Source: Welwitschia mirabilis
Taxonomy: Eukaryota; Gnetophyta; Gnetopsida; Welwitschiales
Direction: 5' to 3'
DNA: 64,000 nucleotides
Assembly (NCBI GenBank): GCA_051453625.1
Contig: JBOZIK010000001.1
Location: forward strand, 234,140,045 to 234,204,044
Position numbers and translations under genes: made by a program. The notes below the pieces were generated by a model. It saw only the letters and a program-made list of their open reading frames with translations. It ran no database searches and had not been told where the DNA came from. Every line of letters starts with the position of its first letter. Position 1 is the first letter of the stretch. Of the stretch, positions 1 to 10,955 are shown one piece after another.

Positions 1-639
1 CAGGACTCATAGGACAAAGATAGATGGTAGCTAACTAATCCCAATGTGGATTTCTGTAGCTACCATATTACAATTCCAAAGGCCCCTCTCAAACACATTT
101 GCTCCAATGTGCTTGTGGTAGGACACCATGAAATTTATTTTGTTTCTCTTCTTTTTTTTTTTCAAAGATAGCATATCACTACATTTATCGAGTTGAAATT
201 TCTATATTAAGTAATCATTAACAATTAAATTAACAAGTACATTGATGAAGATAAGTGTTAGATCTGACATACTATGCTTAAGCAAAATATTCTAAGTATT
301 GGCATTCCTAAACATGGGAATGTCTTAAGATTAGCTAAAGTCCAATATTTATTTCTATAAGCATCCAAAATTAAAAGCAATTCTATAATAATCCAAATTA
401 ATTTTAGCATAAAGCTAAGTAAGATGTGATCAAGCAGTAGAATAACTAACCAAGGGACCTAGCTAAGAAACATTCTGATTATGGCAAAGACAAGACCATC
501 CTTTTAGTTAAGGAGATCCTTTAAGTCAATTGCTTCTATCATGTTCATAATAAAATAATAATAATCAAATGATTAATAGAGTTTTAACAATTATTCATTA
601 ATCTTTGTTTTTTCCTTAATATTTGGATAAAAAATCTTA
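1..639 (-). other. 3' non-coding tract of element B
   Basis: This AT-rich stretch lies downstream (minus sense) of element B's integrase tail. I see no conserved protein motif in any frame. By position it should be B's 3' untranslated region leading to its 3' LTR, which is off the left edge; no polypurine tract or LTR boundary could be identified. Confidence 0.4.
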
Positions 640-1854
640 GTTGAGCCATTAAAATGAACTTTGTCTATAAGATAAGAACCTAACTAATTGGAAGTTAACT
701 TGTTATGAATAAGATGCACTTGGGTGTTATATAGCAACACTAATTGACCTAGTTCAAATGGCTTACGTAAAACTTTCTTGTCATGGGTAGCTATGGCTTG
801 ATCTTTACAGATTCGTTATCTATGGATAGGACAAGTTTGTTTTTCATTAAGGTATTGTAATTGTTCTAGTTGACATTCAAGATTCTCATCAAGTTTAAGA
901 AGATCAAGTTGATGCAGAATTTTATATGAGTTGTAGCACACATCAATTTGAAGAATACAAGTCTTCCCGTATACAAGCTCATATGTAGAAAAACTAAGGG
1001 AATCATTCCAAGATGTATGATAAGCTTAAAAAAACATCATTAAGTTTGAACAACCATGAATTTTTATTTTTTAACACAAGTTTTTAGAGCATCTTTTTGA
1101 TTTCTCTATTAGAGTTCTTAGCTTAGCCATTAGTTTGAGGATGGTGAGGATTAGCAATTCTATGTTCTATTCTTAATGAAAGAAGAAGTTTAATAAGGAT
1201 TTAATTTATGAAATGAGTTTCTTGATCACTAATCAAAAGCCTTGAAAAATCAAACATGTGAAAGATATTTGAATGAAGGAAATGACATACAAGTTTAACA
1301 TCATTAAAAGTAGTAAGAATAATCTCAACTCACTTAGTGACATAATCAAAAGTCACAAAAATATAGTTTTTATTGCAAGAAGATGCTTTTAAAGGGCCTA
1401 TGAAATCAATACTCCAATAATTAAAAGTTTCACATTTCAAAATAGGTTGTAAGGACATGTATTAGGTTTTAGAAAGGCTTCTAAAGTGTTGGTAATCATC
1501 GCATCTCGTAGCAAAGTCAAATGAGCCATGAAAAAGAGTAAGACAATAAAATCTTACATGTAAATTTTTTATGGCTATTTTTTAACCACTAAAATGTCCA
1601 TCACATACACCACCATGGCACAAAGTTAGGATATCATTTTATTCCCATTCAGGTATACACTTGTGCATGGTTTAGTCTTTACACCTATGATATGAATATG
1701 GTTCATACTGTTGATAATATTATATTCTATGAAGAAAATATTACCATTAATGTCTAGTCTAATGTAACAGTAATTGACAATGTCTGCATATGATGGATCA
1801 GAATGTTGAGAAGATATAGTGTAAATCCATTTAAATGTAAAGAGTTACTCATTG
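640..1854 (-). pseudogene. Ty3/gypsy integrase of element B (decayed)
   Basis: Integrase joins reverse-transcribed element DNA to the host chromosome. Read on the minus strand, the pieces appear in family order. A pre-integrase segment (DPSYADIVNY, about 1790) corresponds to the PW-ADIVNYLV motif. A zinc-binding motif LCHGGVCDGHFSG lies at 1586-1624. The catalytic core has WSIDFIGP at 1393-1416 (first Asp kept) and LLISDQETHF at 1211-1239 (second Asp kept). The C-terminal tail reads HDKKVLRKPFELGQLVLLYN near 725-785. Frameshifts and stops rule out function. The order and the ISDQ-THF wording fit the Athila/Tat branch. Between this and the RT fragment at 1855-2003 the RT C-terminal half (YxDD) and RNase H are missing, so B suffered an internal deletion as well as interruption by A. 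Confidence 0.88.
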
Positions 1855-2003
1855 GGAAAATTATCTAGTGCATTACATAAACCAAAGGGTATTCTCATAA
1901 AGGTAAAAGTCCTAAAGGATGAGGTAAAGGTTATTTTCATTTGATTATCACTGGGCATGCAAACTTGATTGTAACCATTATAATTATCAAGGAAACAATC
2001 ATG
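1855..2003 (-). pseudogene. Element B reverse transcriptase, middle fragment
   Basis: On the minus strand this encodes CFLDNYNGYNQ, matching the family's YCFLDGYSGYNQ block, then MKITFTSSF and MRIPFGLCNAL, matching the KTTFTCPYGTF and MPFGLCNAP blocks. It is the direct continuation of the RT that stops at 35057 on the other side of element A, which begins immediately at 2004. Bases 1999-2003 (TCATG) nearly match 35052-35056 (CCATG) and are the likely 5-bp target-site duplication made when A inserted. The fragment then jumps to pre-integrase sequence, so the polymerase Asp-Asp motif is lost. Confidence 0.88.
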
Positions 2004-2346
2004 TGATTGAACTTGTGTTAACTTGCCAAAAAAAACATTTACATCAAGTTATTCTAGCCATTTTTATAATGATCATTTGAGCTTTATCATGCTTTTATGC
2101 AACTATTATACTTAAAAATGTTTAAATCTAGTTTTATTAATATTTGGATTTCAGACTATCATTTTACAAGTTTCTAGCAAGATCTATGGCAGAAGCCGAA
2201 GATGTAGATCCTCAAGAAGTTAGCAACACTGGTAGATCTCGTAATAGCACTAGTCTATTTGAATAAAAGCTATTAAAACTTATGTTATGGAGTTGTCTCT
2301 GGTTACTAATTCAACTAGATTAGTCATATTTTATGTTAATTTTCAG

Positions 2347-2378
2347 AAACCCTAACCCTAGTTTTAATGTATAAAAGG
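2347..2378 (+). promoter_or_regulatory. LTR promoter: telo-box and TATA box
   Basis: AAACCCTAACCCTA (2347-2360) is followed ten bases later by TATAAAAGG (2370-2378). The TATA box fixes the plus orientation of element A. The AAACCCTAA core is the plant telo-box, a promoter element known upstream of translation and cell-cycle genes. The same pairing is preserved in the 3' LTR, so it belongs to the element and is not a chance match in one copy. Confidence 0.7.
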
Positions 2379-2574
2379 CTGCTTTTGCCTCACCTTTAGG
2401 ATTATTGGAGAGCAATGGATTTTTATAGAATATTGTGAAAGATCATATCATGTCTATCTTCTGAGTAAGCCATTTTGGGGTGAGCTAAATCTCAAAGGAT
2501 AGCATGACATTTTGTTGTAGTGACTTTTCTCTTTTCATATAATAAAATTTGGTTTTCACTTAAATCTAATTCAT

Positions 2575-2740
2575 TGATATCAAGCATGTATAGCTTTTCA
2601 TACTTATTATGCTTAAATAGGATTGAAGGTGTTTTAGAAGAAGGTACTATTATTAATTTTCATTTCCAATCTAATTTTATGGTAACAAATGTATATAGTT
2701 TTTCATACTTGTTATACTTGAATAGGGTTGAAACTCTTTA
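2575..2740 (+). repeat. Internal duplicated block in element A LTR
   Basis: A block of about 50 bp containing TTTTCATACTTATTATGCTT and a TAGG-TTGAA tail occurs twice, roughly 108 bp apart, downstream of the TATA box. The 3' LTR (about 34355-34520) has the same pair. It gives short open frames of 60-80 codons in both LTRs, but I treat those as by-products of the duplication. Confidence 0.6.
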
Positions 2741-3285
2741 TGCATTTACCATTTCAATTAAAGATCTTTAGTAATGTTGGTTCTTTGGCTTTATCAGTTA
2801 ATGGTATTTAAGACCAGAAATCCTACTTAACATGCTTATAAAGTAAGCTATGAGAGCTAAGAGATCTATAGTCTTTACAAACATTTGAGCTTGATTGATT
2901 ACATTTATAAATTTAAATCTAAACAAGTCTATTATCATTAAAATATTTTATTCATCGTAAGAGGTGTTCATGTTGGTTCTTGCAGCTATGCTTGTTCCCT
3001 AGCTCACAATACCAATTATCAACACATCTCTCTCTTATCATTTGCTCGAGAAATCATTATATAACAATTACAAAAGTGGTTTATGCTAACTTTTCCTATT
3101 CTATGCTACTACATTTATTCTTTAGGAAGAATGACACTAAGACTATACTATAAATAAATGTCATAGTTTATTTGGTAAAAATTGGGTTTGGCGATGCATG
3201 ATTTGTATTCATATGATAATCTTACATATGATCATACATTAACGATAGGTAGAAGGATAGCCAAATTTCACCATAAGTAGCTTGT

Positions 3286-3303
3286 TAGCACCATTATCGA
3301 GGA
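3286..3303 (+). other. Primer binding site of element A (tRNA-Asp type)
   Basis: TAGCACCATTATCGAGGA matches the plant tRNA-Asp-type site TGGCGCCGTTGCCGGGGA at 12 of 18 positions. All six differences are G-to-A or C-to-T transitions. It lies 15 bases after the LTR end, in the right orientation. This type of site is typical of Athila and Tat elements. Confidence 0.75.
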
Positions 3304-4499
3304 TAATGGCATGGTATCTAAAGTGCGACATGCACTCTAATTTTCATTCCTATTCTTTTTCTTTTTTTGGTTTTCTTTTCTTTTCCTTTTATTTTATACT
3401 GATTCCATTCTAATGCCTCTTTATCTTTTTTCCTTTTTGTTTTCTTTTATTTTTATTTTTATGTTTTCTAGTTATTTAGTTTTAATTCAATATTTTACTT
3501 TCTAGCAATCTTTCTTTCAAGTAAATTTTCATTTCTAGTCTGTCTCCAATGAGTGGACTATCTGTTGTGGTGCTCAAACTAGTTCTTTTACATTTTCAGT
3601 AAGTTTTTCATTCAACTCTAATGCTTATCACAAATTTATCTATATTTTTATGCATGACTAACATATTTGTGCAAAGGTTTTTTTTTTCTTTTATTTTCTT
3701 CCCTCTCACTTCCCCGCCCCCTCCCCCCTTCAAACCCCCACGTTAAATACATTTGAAGGAGCCTAATTTTTTTTGCTATTTTTTATATTGCATTTTTATT
3801 TTCACATTGCATTGTATTTTTAGTCAAATTTCCATATTTTAGGATTTCTTGAATTGCATCCTGCATTTTCCCTATTCTATTCATCTTCTAGTTGCACCAA
3901 TCCATTCAAAATTCTTGTTTCTTTGTCCTTATTTTCTATCCTTTTTCCTTGTTGCTTCATCTTGAAAAATGTTGACTCTGCCATCTTGTTCCATTATCAC
4001 CATTGCCCTCCTTCACAAGAATGCTTTGAAACTTTGTTAAAGCTATGTTCTTATCTTCCCTTGATGTTTGACATAATGTGCCTATCTTTAATCTTCCAAA
4101 TTCTAAGATGGATTGGCAATATAATTTTGATAGTATGCTCCCTTAAACCACTCTTTTAACATAAATCATTAATTTGATCTTCATTGAAACCTTGACGCTT
4201 CACCTTTGCTTATGATCCTCTCCCATCACCGTTTTAGAAATTTTCCTCGTCCTTTAGTATACACCCCTCTTTTGACTTGTCCTTTCATCAATATCCTTAT
4301 TGTTCTTATAAGCCTTATCCCACTCCCTCTTCCTTGGGAGATATCTTATAGAGATTTCTAAAAGATACCATCCAATCTTCATCCAAACCCCAAAAAAATA
4401 AAGAATATAGACAACTATTTGATTGCATTAACCTCATTTTTTCTTTTAACCATCATTAGTTGAATGACTCCCCAAGTTACATCATTTGTAAGAATGGGC
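3304..4499 (+). other. Element A leader and gag remnant
   Basis: Bases 3330-3800 are pyrimidine-rich with no coding signal. The longest open frame here (3854-4159, 101 codons) has no recognisable domain and is probably fortuitous. About 4290-4400 is similar at DNA level to the gag-like region of element Y near 22900-22990 (shared GATA-C-TAT-GAG-TT-T-AAAG pattern), so it is probably the end of A's gag. Most of gag is either deleted or too decayed to read. Confidence 0.45.
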
Positions 4500-5175
4500 G
4501 AAACTAGAGAGGATTTGGAAAATGATCAATTACATAAGGAGGAAGTTGTGATCGAGCCATAACAAGTGTTTTAACCTGAGGATCCCTCATATTTCTCTCA
4601 TGCTTCTCATGAGAAAAATGTTCCCACTAAATCTTCATCTATAAAACATGATTTACATCCTAGTTTGGAAAGTGAGCCTTTAGTTGAGTTGAAACCTCTT
4701 CCTAGTAACCCTAATTATACTTTTCATGTAGATAATTTAGTCCTTCAAGTAGTTATCAACTCATCTTTATTCCCCTCTTAGGAATATGCCTTATTAGAGC
4801 TATTGAGAAAGCATAAGTAACTCTTAGGGTAGACACTCTCAAATATTAGAGGCATTGACCTAAGTATTTGAATGCATAACATATAGCTTAAGGAGAATGA
4901 TAAGCCCTCCGTTGAAGATCAAAGATGAATTAGTCTAACCATGAAGGAGGTAGTAAAAAATAAGCTCATTCAACTTTTAAATAATGGTATTATTTACTCC
5001 ATCTCTAATAGTAAGTGGATGAGTCTAACCTAAACCATAGCTCCAAACTATGGAATTACTTTAGTACCTAATGAGCATAATGAAATTATCCTTACTAGTT
5101 TTATTGAAAAGTGAAGGATACGTATTGACTATAGAAAACTCAACACAGTAACTAGAAAAGATTATTTCCCTCTTT
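4500..5175 (+). pseudogene. Element A pol: reverse transcriptase N-terminal part
   Basis: Plus-strand frames give ELKPLPSNPNYTFH, then ALLELLRKHK, NIRGIDLSI, MKEVVKNKLIQLLNNGIIYS, a GITLVPNEHNEI segment and IDYRKLNTVTRKDYFPL. These match in order the start of Athila/Tat RT (ELKPLP, HK-A-GW, IKGI, VVKKEVIKLLDAGIIYPISDS, CIDYRKLN-ATRKDHFPLPF). Several stops stand where CAA, CAG or TGG would be expected. The sequence breaks at an N gap (5176-5305). The next RT block appears at 12087, because LINE sequence has inserted in between. Confidence 0.88.
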
Positions 5176-5305
5176 NNNNNNNNNNNNNNNNNNNNNNNNN
5201 NNNNNNNNNNNNNNNNNNNNNNNNNNNNNNNNNNNNNNNNNNNNNNNNNNNNNNNNNNNNNNNNNNNNNNNNNNNNNNNNNNNNNNNNNNNNNNNNNNNN
5301 NNNNN

Positions 5306-6480
5306 TGGAGAATAGTGAGGAGAGTTCAAGTAGATCTCGAGTGCAAGAGGGAGCTAGGATTCGGAAGACTTTGAATCGACGAGGCATTTCGGTTCTGGGA
5401 AGCCATGGGTTGCGAGGGGCAGTATCAGTTACCAGATAGTTTCACTTTGGGTAAGTTGTAAAATTTAGTTATTACTTCTAAATTGATTCGATTTAGGGTT
5501 TAAAAAGGAGCTTGTTCCCCAAAATGAAGAAGACCCAGTTCTTCAAGAAAGAAAAAAACCCTAGTTTTAGATATTGATAAAGGTGCATGCCCGGAGATAG
5601 AGAAGAAACTCCAATATAGTTTAATCAGTAAGCTTGCCTTATCCGGTCCAAAACCCAGACTTGATCTTATTAGAGAATGGGTAGATATAAATGGATGGGG
5701 GTTAGTAAAGTTGAAGTTATAGCTATGCTAAAAGGTTTAGTGCCTTTTCAGTTAGACAATGAACGAGGTCAGAATGAGGTTATTGCAAAAGACCCTAGTT
5801 TTTTAGAGTGAGGGGGCTAGCCCTAGCAAAATGGACATTGGGGCATAGTTAAAGCCAAACCTATTCAGGAAACGACTAATATGGATCTAGATACATAAGT
5901 TTCCTCTAAAGTTTTGAGATGAAGATCTCCTGCGAAAAATGGCATCTCAGTTTGGTGAACTAATAAAGTTGGATATAATAACTATTAAGCAAATGAGGTT
6001 GGTCCTTACTAGATTTTGCATTTGGATAAGCTTAGAAGATATAAATAAGATACAATCTGTTAAGTTCAGATCTGAATGTGGTAGATATGACCTTAAAGTT
6101 ACATACAATAACCTATTAGTTCCATGTAAAATTTGTGGGAAGTCAGGACACATTTCAGGAAGATGCATTACTACAAAAAGAGATGTTTCCACTGTAGAAG
6201 AATGGGTTACATAATGGAAGAATGCAGAAAAAGGCTTATTAACATTAAATAAAAACAAAAGGAAATTTGTCCTTTTTATGAAAAAAATTAGGCATAATCA
6301 AAGAAAATGCGAGTATAAACAAAAAAGGAAAAAACGGTGGAGAACATTATGGTTTTCCCCAAGGAAAACAAGGAAAAGAAGGAACAGGAGAGGGAGTATA
6401 ATTCCTTCCAACTACTCATGGAAGAATAGGACATTCAGCAACCCCAAATTCCATCAAACATAGAAGGGTAAAACAAGGTA
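5306..6480 (+). pseudogene. L1 LINE ORF1 (DUF4283 and CCHC zinc knuckle)
   Basis: ORF1 proteins of plant L1 elements bind the element RNA. The 5' end is hidden in the N gap. About 5600-5830 gives KLALSGPKPRLDLIREWVDI and VPFQLDNERGQNEVIAKDPS, matching the DUF4283 pattern. An open stretch at 5939-6214 (91 codons) gives KQMRLVLTRFCIWISLEDIN, then CKICGKSGHISGRC, a perfect C-x2-C-x4-H-x4-C knuckle. A basic Lys/Arg-rich tail follows to about 6480. It is less decayed than the surrounding gypsy DNA. The same layout is seen in the minus LINE near 48 kb and in the fragment at 58190. Confidence 0.85.
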
Positions 6481-9400
6481 GAAGGTCTGAGAGGAAGACC
6501 CAGTAATAGAATACTCTGAGAAAGGAAAACTATAGAGAATGTGTCCAATAACTCCAAAGCTACCATTAAAGATACTCTAAAAAAAAGGTCAAGCTTCTAA
6601 AAAGGAATGAAAACAAACCTAATGGATTATCTCTCTTAGAATTATAGGGTATTAGGGTCCTTCGATAAGAAAAAGACCCTAGTAAATCTTATCAATCAAT
6701 TTAATATTAAATTAGTCTGTTTACAAGAAATAAAAACGCAAGATGGTATGAAACTAGAGAATCTAAGATAATAGTGAAACATTTTTATCTCTGTAGCTCA
6801 AGGAAACTCAAAAGGCCTTATAATTCTCATGAATAAAGAGGAAAAATTATTTAATAACAATAAGAATCACTTAACTATCTTTCTTAAGAAAAAAGGCTGG
6901 ACTATAACAAGCATCTATAACCTTCAAAATAATCAAGATAAAGTTTTCACATTATAAGAATTACAACAGATCGTGATAGACAAATCTAAGTGGATCATAA
7001 TGGGGAAATTTAATTAATGCATACACCATTAGAAGAAAATAGGGGATAAAAACTAGAATTATAGATGGGTTGCAATTCTTAAAGACTTCATGGTTCAGAA
7101 TGCTCTCTCAGACATCCTACTTATAGGGTGTAAATACACCTGGTCTAATAGAAGGACAGGAAGCAATCTAATAATGTCCAAAGTTGATAGAATTCTCATT
7201 GAAAAGGACATAGCAAATCTCCTAATCAAAGCCTGTGGCCTGAATAGAATAGCTTTGGATCACCATTTAATCAAATATGGAATCAGGGGGATAACGTCCC
7301 AGAGGACTTCATTTCGCATATAATGTTATTGGATTATAAGAACAAAAACGAAAACTCTAATAGAAAAGATTTGGAGTTAGTACAACAGTTCTTATCCTCT
7401 AACCTTTCTCTACAGAGGCCTAAACACCTGAAAATATTATATAAAGGACTAAAGGAGGAAAGACAAAAAAAGATTTGAATTTAAAAAAGACCTAGAGGAA
7501 GAGATCCAGAAAATCCAAACTGAGAAAGAAGAGGAAGGAGATCAAGACAATCTCCATAATAGGAAATATTAATATCTCATGGAACTTCAAGAGATAAATG
7601 TAGACAAAGAAAACTACTAGAGAGAATGATTAAGGATTAAGTGACTTAAAGAGGGATACAAACACACTAGGTTTTTCTTCTGATAAGCCAATCAGCAAAG
7701 AGCTAATAATAGGATCAGGAGACTATCATTAGAGACCATGTAGTTGAAAATAAATAGGAAATATCTAATGAAATGTAGGCTCACCTCAAAAAAGTATAGG
7801 AATGAGATGATATTGCATATGGTCTTATTCCAAAAAATAAGAGAATCTCCAATGAGAATAATACCTATCTTACTAAATATTTGGACAAAGCAATGAAGAA
7901 TAACAGATCTCCAAGACCATACAGTTGGCGAGTAGAACTTTTTAAGTCTTACTTCTCTATTTTTGAGGGATAACCTATAAGATGTCATGTAAGGTATCCT
8001 TTACAACAAATGCATCCCCGGGGAAAAGAATAGAATCAGAGTCTCTCTTATCCCCAAAAAATGAGACGCAAATAAACTGGCATACTTTAGACCTTTTAAT
8101 TATTTATAGCATTCTTAATAGAATCTTCGTAAAAATCATGGTTAGTCGTATTGCCTTCTTACTTCCCAGGGTGATCTTTGAGAACCAAGATAGCTTCATT
8201 CAATCCAGGTATCTCCAGAACCAAATTCTCTTGACTTATGAAATCATACATTTAGTTAAAAAGCATAAATTTCCTCTTCTTGTTAGTAAATTAAACATAG
8301 CAAAAGCTTATTATTTTATTAGTTAGCAAGCTTTAGGTTGTATTCTCAGAAAAACTGGATTTCATCAAGACATCATTAACCTCTAGTTAGACATGCAAGC
8401 TTTGGTTAAATTTAGTGTGGAGTTTAACAACTACAAATCTGAGCTTTTCTCAGTTAACCAAGGATTAAGACAAAAGGACCCTTATTCCCATATCTTTTTC
8501 TATTTGTCATGAATGTCTTACAAGGTTTTTTAATAAGTAATGAAGTATCTGGTATTAAGATAGGAGGTCAAACTTTCATTAATAACCATTTTGCAGACGA
8601 TACAATCATCATGACCAAAGCTTCATGTCAACAAGTAAGAGCCATTAAGAATTCCATGAATCTTTTGCAAAAGCTATTGGTCTCCATACCAACTAGAGCA
8701 AATCTAGAATTCATACCTTGGGTAGAAACAATATCAGAGGAGACAAAGTCGCTAAAATATTGAACACCAAAATGGATGATCTTTAGGACATCTACTTGGG
8801 AATCCCCTTATGGAATTAGCATAAAATTCTTATCTGGAACTATATTCTTAAATCTATTCAGAGATGATGCAATTCCTGGCAAAATAACTTCCTCTCTTCT
8901 AAAGCAAAGATTATCCTAGCAAACTCATGCCGAATCTCTTCTTTTAGATGCATAGCTTCCATTATCGCCCCCTTCCCCCCTTCCCAGAAGAACATCAGTA
9001 AAAAAATCAATAGAATTCTGAAAGAATTTGTTTGATCAGGAGGCAAAGATCAAAATTGCATCCACCTATGTAAATAGAAGACAATAGCCCATCCTAAGGA
9101 GTTTAGAGGTTATGGTATCCAGAAACCAAAGGATTGTCTCCTCATAGAAGTTCACCATATCCTTAAAAGGCTTTTCAAGGAAGGGTAACTATTGAGTGCT
9201 TTGATCAATTACAAGTATCCTAATTAAAGCATCATCAAGGGAGAATCTTATCTGAGGAAACATCTTAGTAGAGCTAGAAGAAATCTGATAGATTTGAACA
9301 TATGCAATGAAGACACAATCAAGCAGATCATTCTTAAAAATTATGGGAAATATGACACATTTAAGAAATTTTAGAAGGGCCAAATTTCAGGTTAAATCAA

Positions 9401-10354
9401 GATATTTTGCTAGTTGAAGGATCATAACAGAATTATCACCAAGGATTAGTTGTGCAAGAGGGGCTTTCAAGTTGAAACTGCTTGTCCAATCTACCAGTCT
9501 TATCCTGAAGATGTTAATCATCTCTTTCATCAATGCAAGTAAAGTGAGGAGTTAATAACAATTATGATGAGTTACTACAAAATCTGCAACCATCTGATAC
9601 ATGCAAGATTAATGGGATTTACTTAACTTATTAGCAGATATGGCATACAATAAACAATCTAATTTTTAATAGTACCCCTACCCTTTCCCAATAAATACTG
9701 TCAAGAGAATCAAATGTAATTACTCAAAAATTAGAACAGCTATAGAAGCAACTCCTACTGTAGAATCATCTAATCTTGGTCTATTTGAAGGATGACCCAA
9801 GCTATGGGATAAGATGCAGTTGGTGGAATGGAGAGCCCTCCTGCACAAGCTCAAAGGAGAACCAGGGACTGATACATTCCATTCTACAGAAGATGGAGAG
9901 GGTAACAAACTATCTTTAGGAGAATCTTTACCGAAATGATTGAAGACTCCCTCTCTAGACTCTTGGAAATTTCGGCTGCTGGTGAAAGAATTCCTCTTGG
10001 AAGTAGAAGACAATAGGAAGTGCTCTACTTTTTTCTTGGCGGAGTACCTAACCTACTTAGTGGACACATCAGCCGCAAGGTGCTTTCGTCCCTTAGGGAT
10101 TGGGTGCTGAAATGATAGATAAATATTTCATCTAGTTTGATTGCTACTCGAAACTTTTAGGCCTACACTTCACATTTCTTAAAGCCCTGGACCTAGGACA
10201 CTAGGTTAATCTATCCTTCTTCTTCATTCAAGCATTATGTCGCAAGAACATTGTAAGACATTCTCAACTAATTATGGCCCTTTAGAGGGTAGCTAGTGAG
10301 ATTAGGCATGATAGACCCCTTCTCCTCCTCAACGATGCCCTTAGGAGACAACTC

Positions 10355-10390
10355 CTAAGAGAAAATCTAAGAGAAAATCTAAGAGAAAAA
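10355..10390 (+). repeat. 12-bp tandem repeat in ORF2 linker
   Basis: Three consecutive copies of CTAAGAGAAAAT (the last with one change), encoding LREN-LREN-LREK in an open frame of about 38 codons (10274-10396). It lies in the charged linker between zf-RVT and the J-domain and probably reflects replication slippage in a disordered or helical linker. Confidence 0.7.
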
Positions 10391-10739
10391 AACCACCATG
10401 GATGAAGCCTATCACTCTGAGGGAACTGTTGAGCAGGGAAGCCCCACTTAGAAAAGGATAACTCCATCCCAGAACCTTAGATAAAAGAGCCCAATTCCCT
10501 ACCTCTGTAGAAAGAGACAACTCAGGAGAATTATCTAACAGAACCCTAGGAATAAAGGGAGCAATTCCATGGCCAGGCTCAAAAGGACTCCCAACCTGAG
10601 AGTAGTCCCAGTCACACTCATAAGTTGACCACAGATTCTACCTCATAAGAGAGGCAATATGATTCTCAAGAAGACCTAGATATGAACACTGCAAAAGGGA
10701 GGTTATGGTTGTCATAATTCATGGACTAAAAAGATGCCC

Positions 10740-10955
10740 ATTTGTAATCTGGGGATCTCTCATAGAGCTATACTGCAAGCAATCGAGTTAAGATACTAGA
10801 AGAAAGTGCTTAAACTACATCCAGATAAGAATCAAGTAGGAGTTAAAGATTTCAAGGAGGTTAATCAAGTCTTTGAGGTGCTATCCAATGAAATGGATCA
10901 TTTTTTACTAGAGCATAATCACGAAAATCTCTTCCCCTTCTGTAGGAGATACTAA
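10740..10955 (+). pseudogene. DnaJ-type J-domain at the C-terminus of LINE ORF2
   Basis: J-domains stimulate Hsp70 ATPases through an HPD motif between helices II and III. One continuous frame gives NLGISHRAILQAIELRY, one stop, KKVLKLHPDKN, then VKDFKEVNQVFEVLSNE, ending at a stop codon at 10953-10955. That reproduces the J-domain layout: an LG-S--A helix I start, a basic helix II, HPD at 10818-10826, and an F-E-N-AYEVLS helix III. The frame continues upstream (CHNSWTKKMPIC). It follows zf-RVT by about 1.2 kb and precedes the LINE 3' UTR by a few bases, so it is inside the element. A second, independent LINE copy carries the same module at 44255-44417. Confidence 0.82.

Larger units (their letters stand above)
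2004..3270 (+). repeat. 5' LTR of element A
   Basis: About 1.27 kb aligned over nearly its whole length with 33724-35051. Both copies share a start region of the form TG followed by an A-rich run, a telo-box/TATA promoter, a duplicated internal block and the end CAAATTTCA. The left edge is placed where B's reading frame stops, and the right edge where similarity to the other copy ends. A primer binding site follows 15 bases later. The copies differ at many positions, so the insertion is old. The exact first base is uncertain by a few bases because the 3' copy is interrupted by a 10-N gap near its start. Confidence 0.85.
6600..10955 (+). pseudogene. L1 LINE ORF2: endonuclease, RT, zf-RVT, J-domain
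   Basis: ORF2 nicks target DNA and reverse-transcribes the LINE RNA at the nick. Domains in order: APE-type endonuclease at about 6610-7330 (VCLQEIKTQDG, GNFN, a TWSNRRTGSN block, KVDRILIEKD); reverse transcriptase at about 7980-8780 (SRIAFLLPRVI, LNIAKAY, VNQGLRQKDPYS, FADDTII with the catalytic Asp pair at 8596-8601); a thumb region with YLGIPL; and a zf-RVT finger at 9448-9535 (CKRGFQVETACP with VNHLFHQC). Next come a segment shared with the minus LINE (AIEATPTVESSN, LLHKLKGEPGTD, about 9730-9890), a charged Ser/Pro/Arg-rich linker and a C-terminal J-domain. Stops and frameshifts are scattered throughout, but long open stretches remain. The element sits inside element A's RT. Confidence 0.88.

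Noticed and set aside
2347-2360. Interstitial telomere sequence marking a chromosome fusion
   Set aside because: Only two units, at the same promoter position in both LTRs of A, so it is part of the element.
2520-2771. 83-codon open frame in the 5' LTR of A, with a similar 62-codon frame in the 3' LTR (34366-34554)
   Set aside because: Both come from the duplicated LTR block downstream of the TATA box. Composition is Phe/Leu/Ser-rich as in random AT-rich DNA, and there is no conserved domain.
3854-4159. 101-codon open frame that looks like a hydrophobic protein
   Set aside because: No homology recognised; hydrophobicity follows from T-richness. It lies in the decayed leader/gag zone of A.
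9720-10013. 97-codon minus-strand frame within the plus LINE
   Set aside because: It is antisense to the conserved AIEATPTVES/LLHKLK segment of ORF2, a shadow frame.
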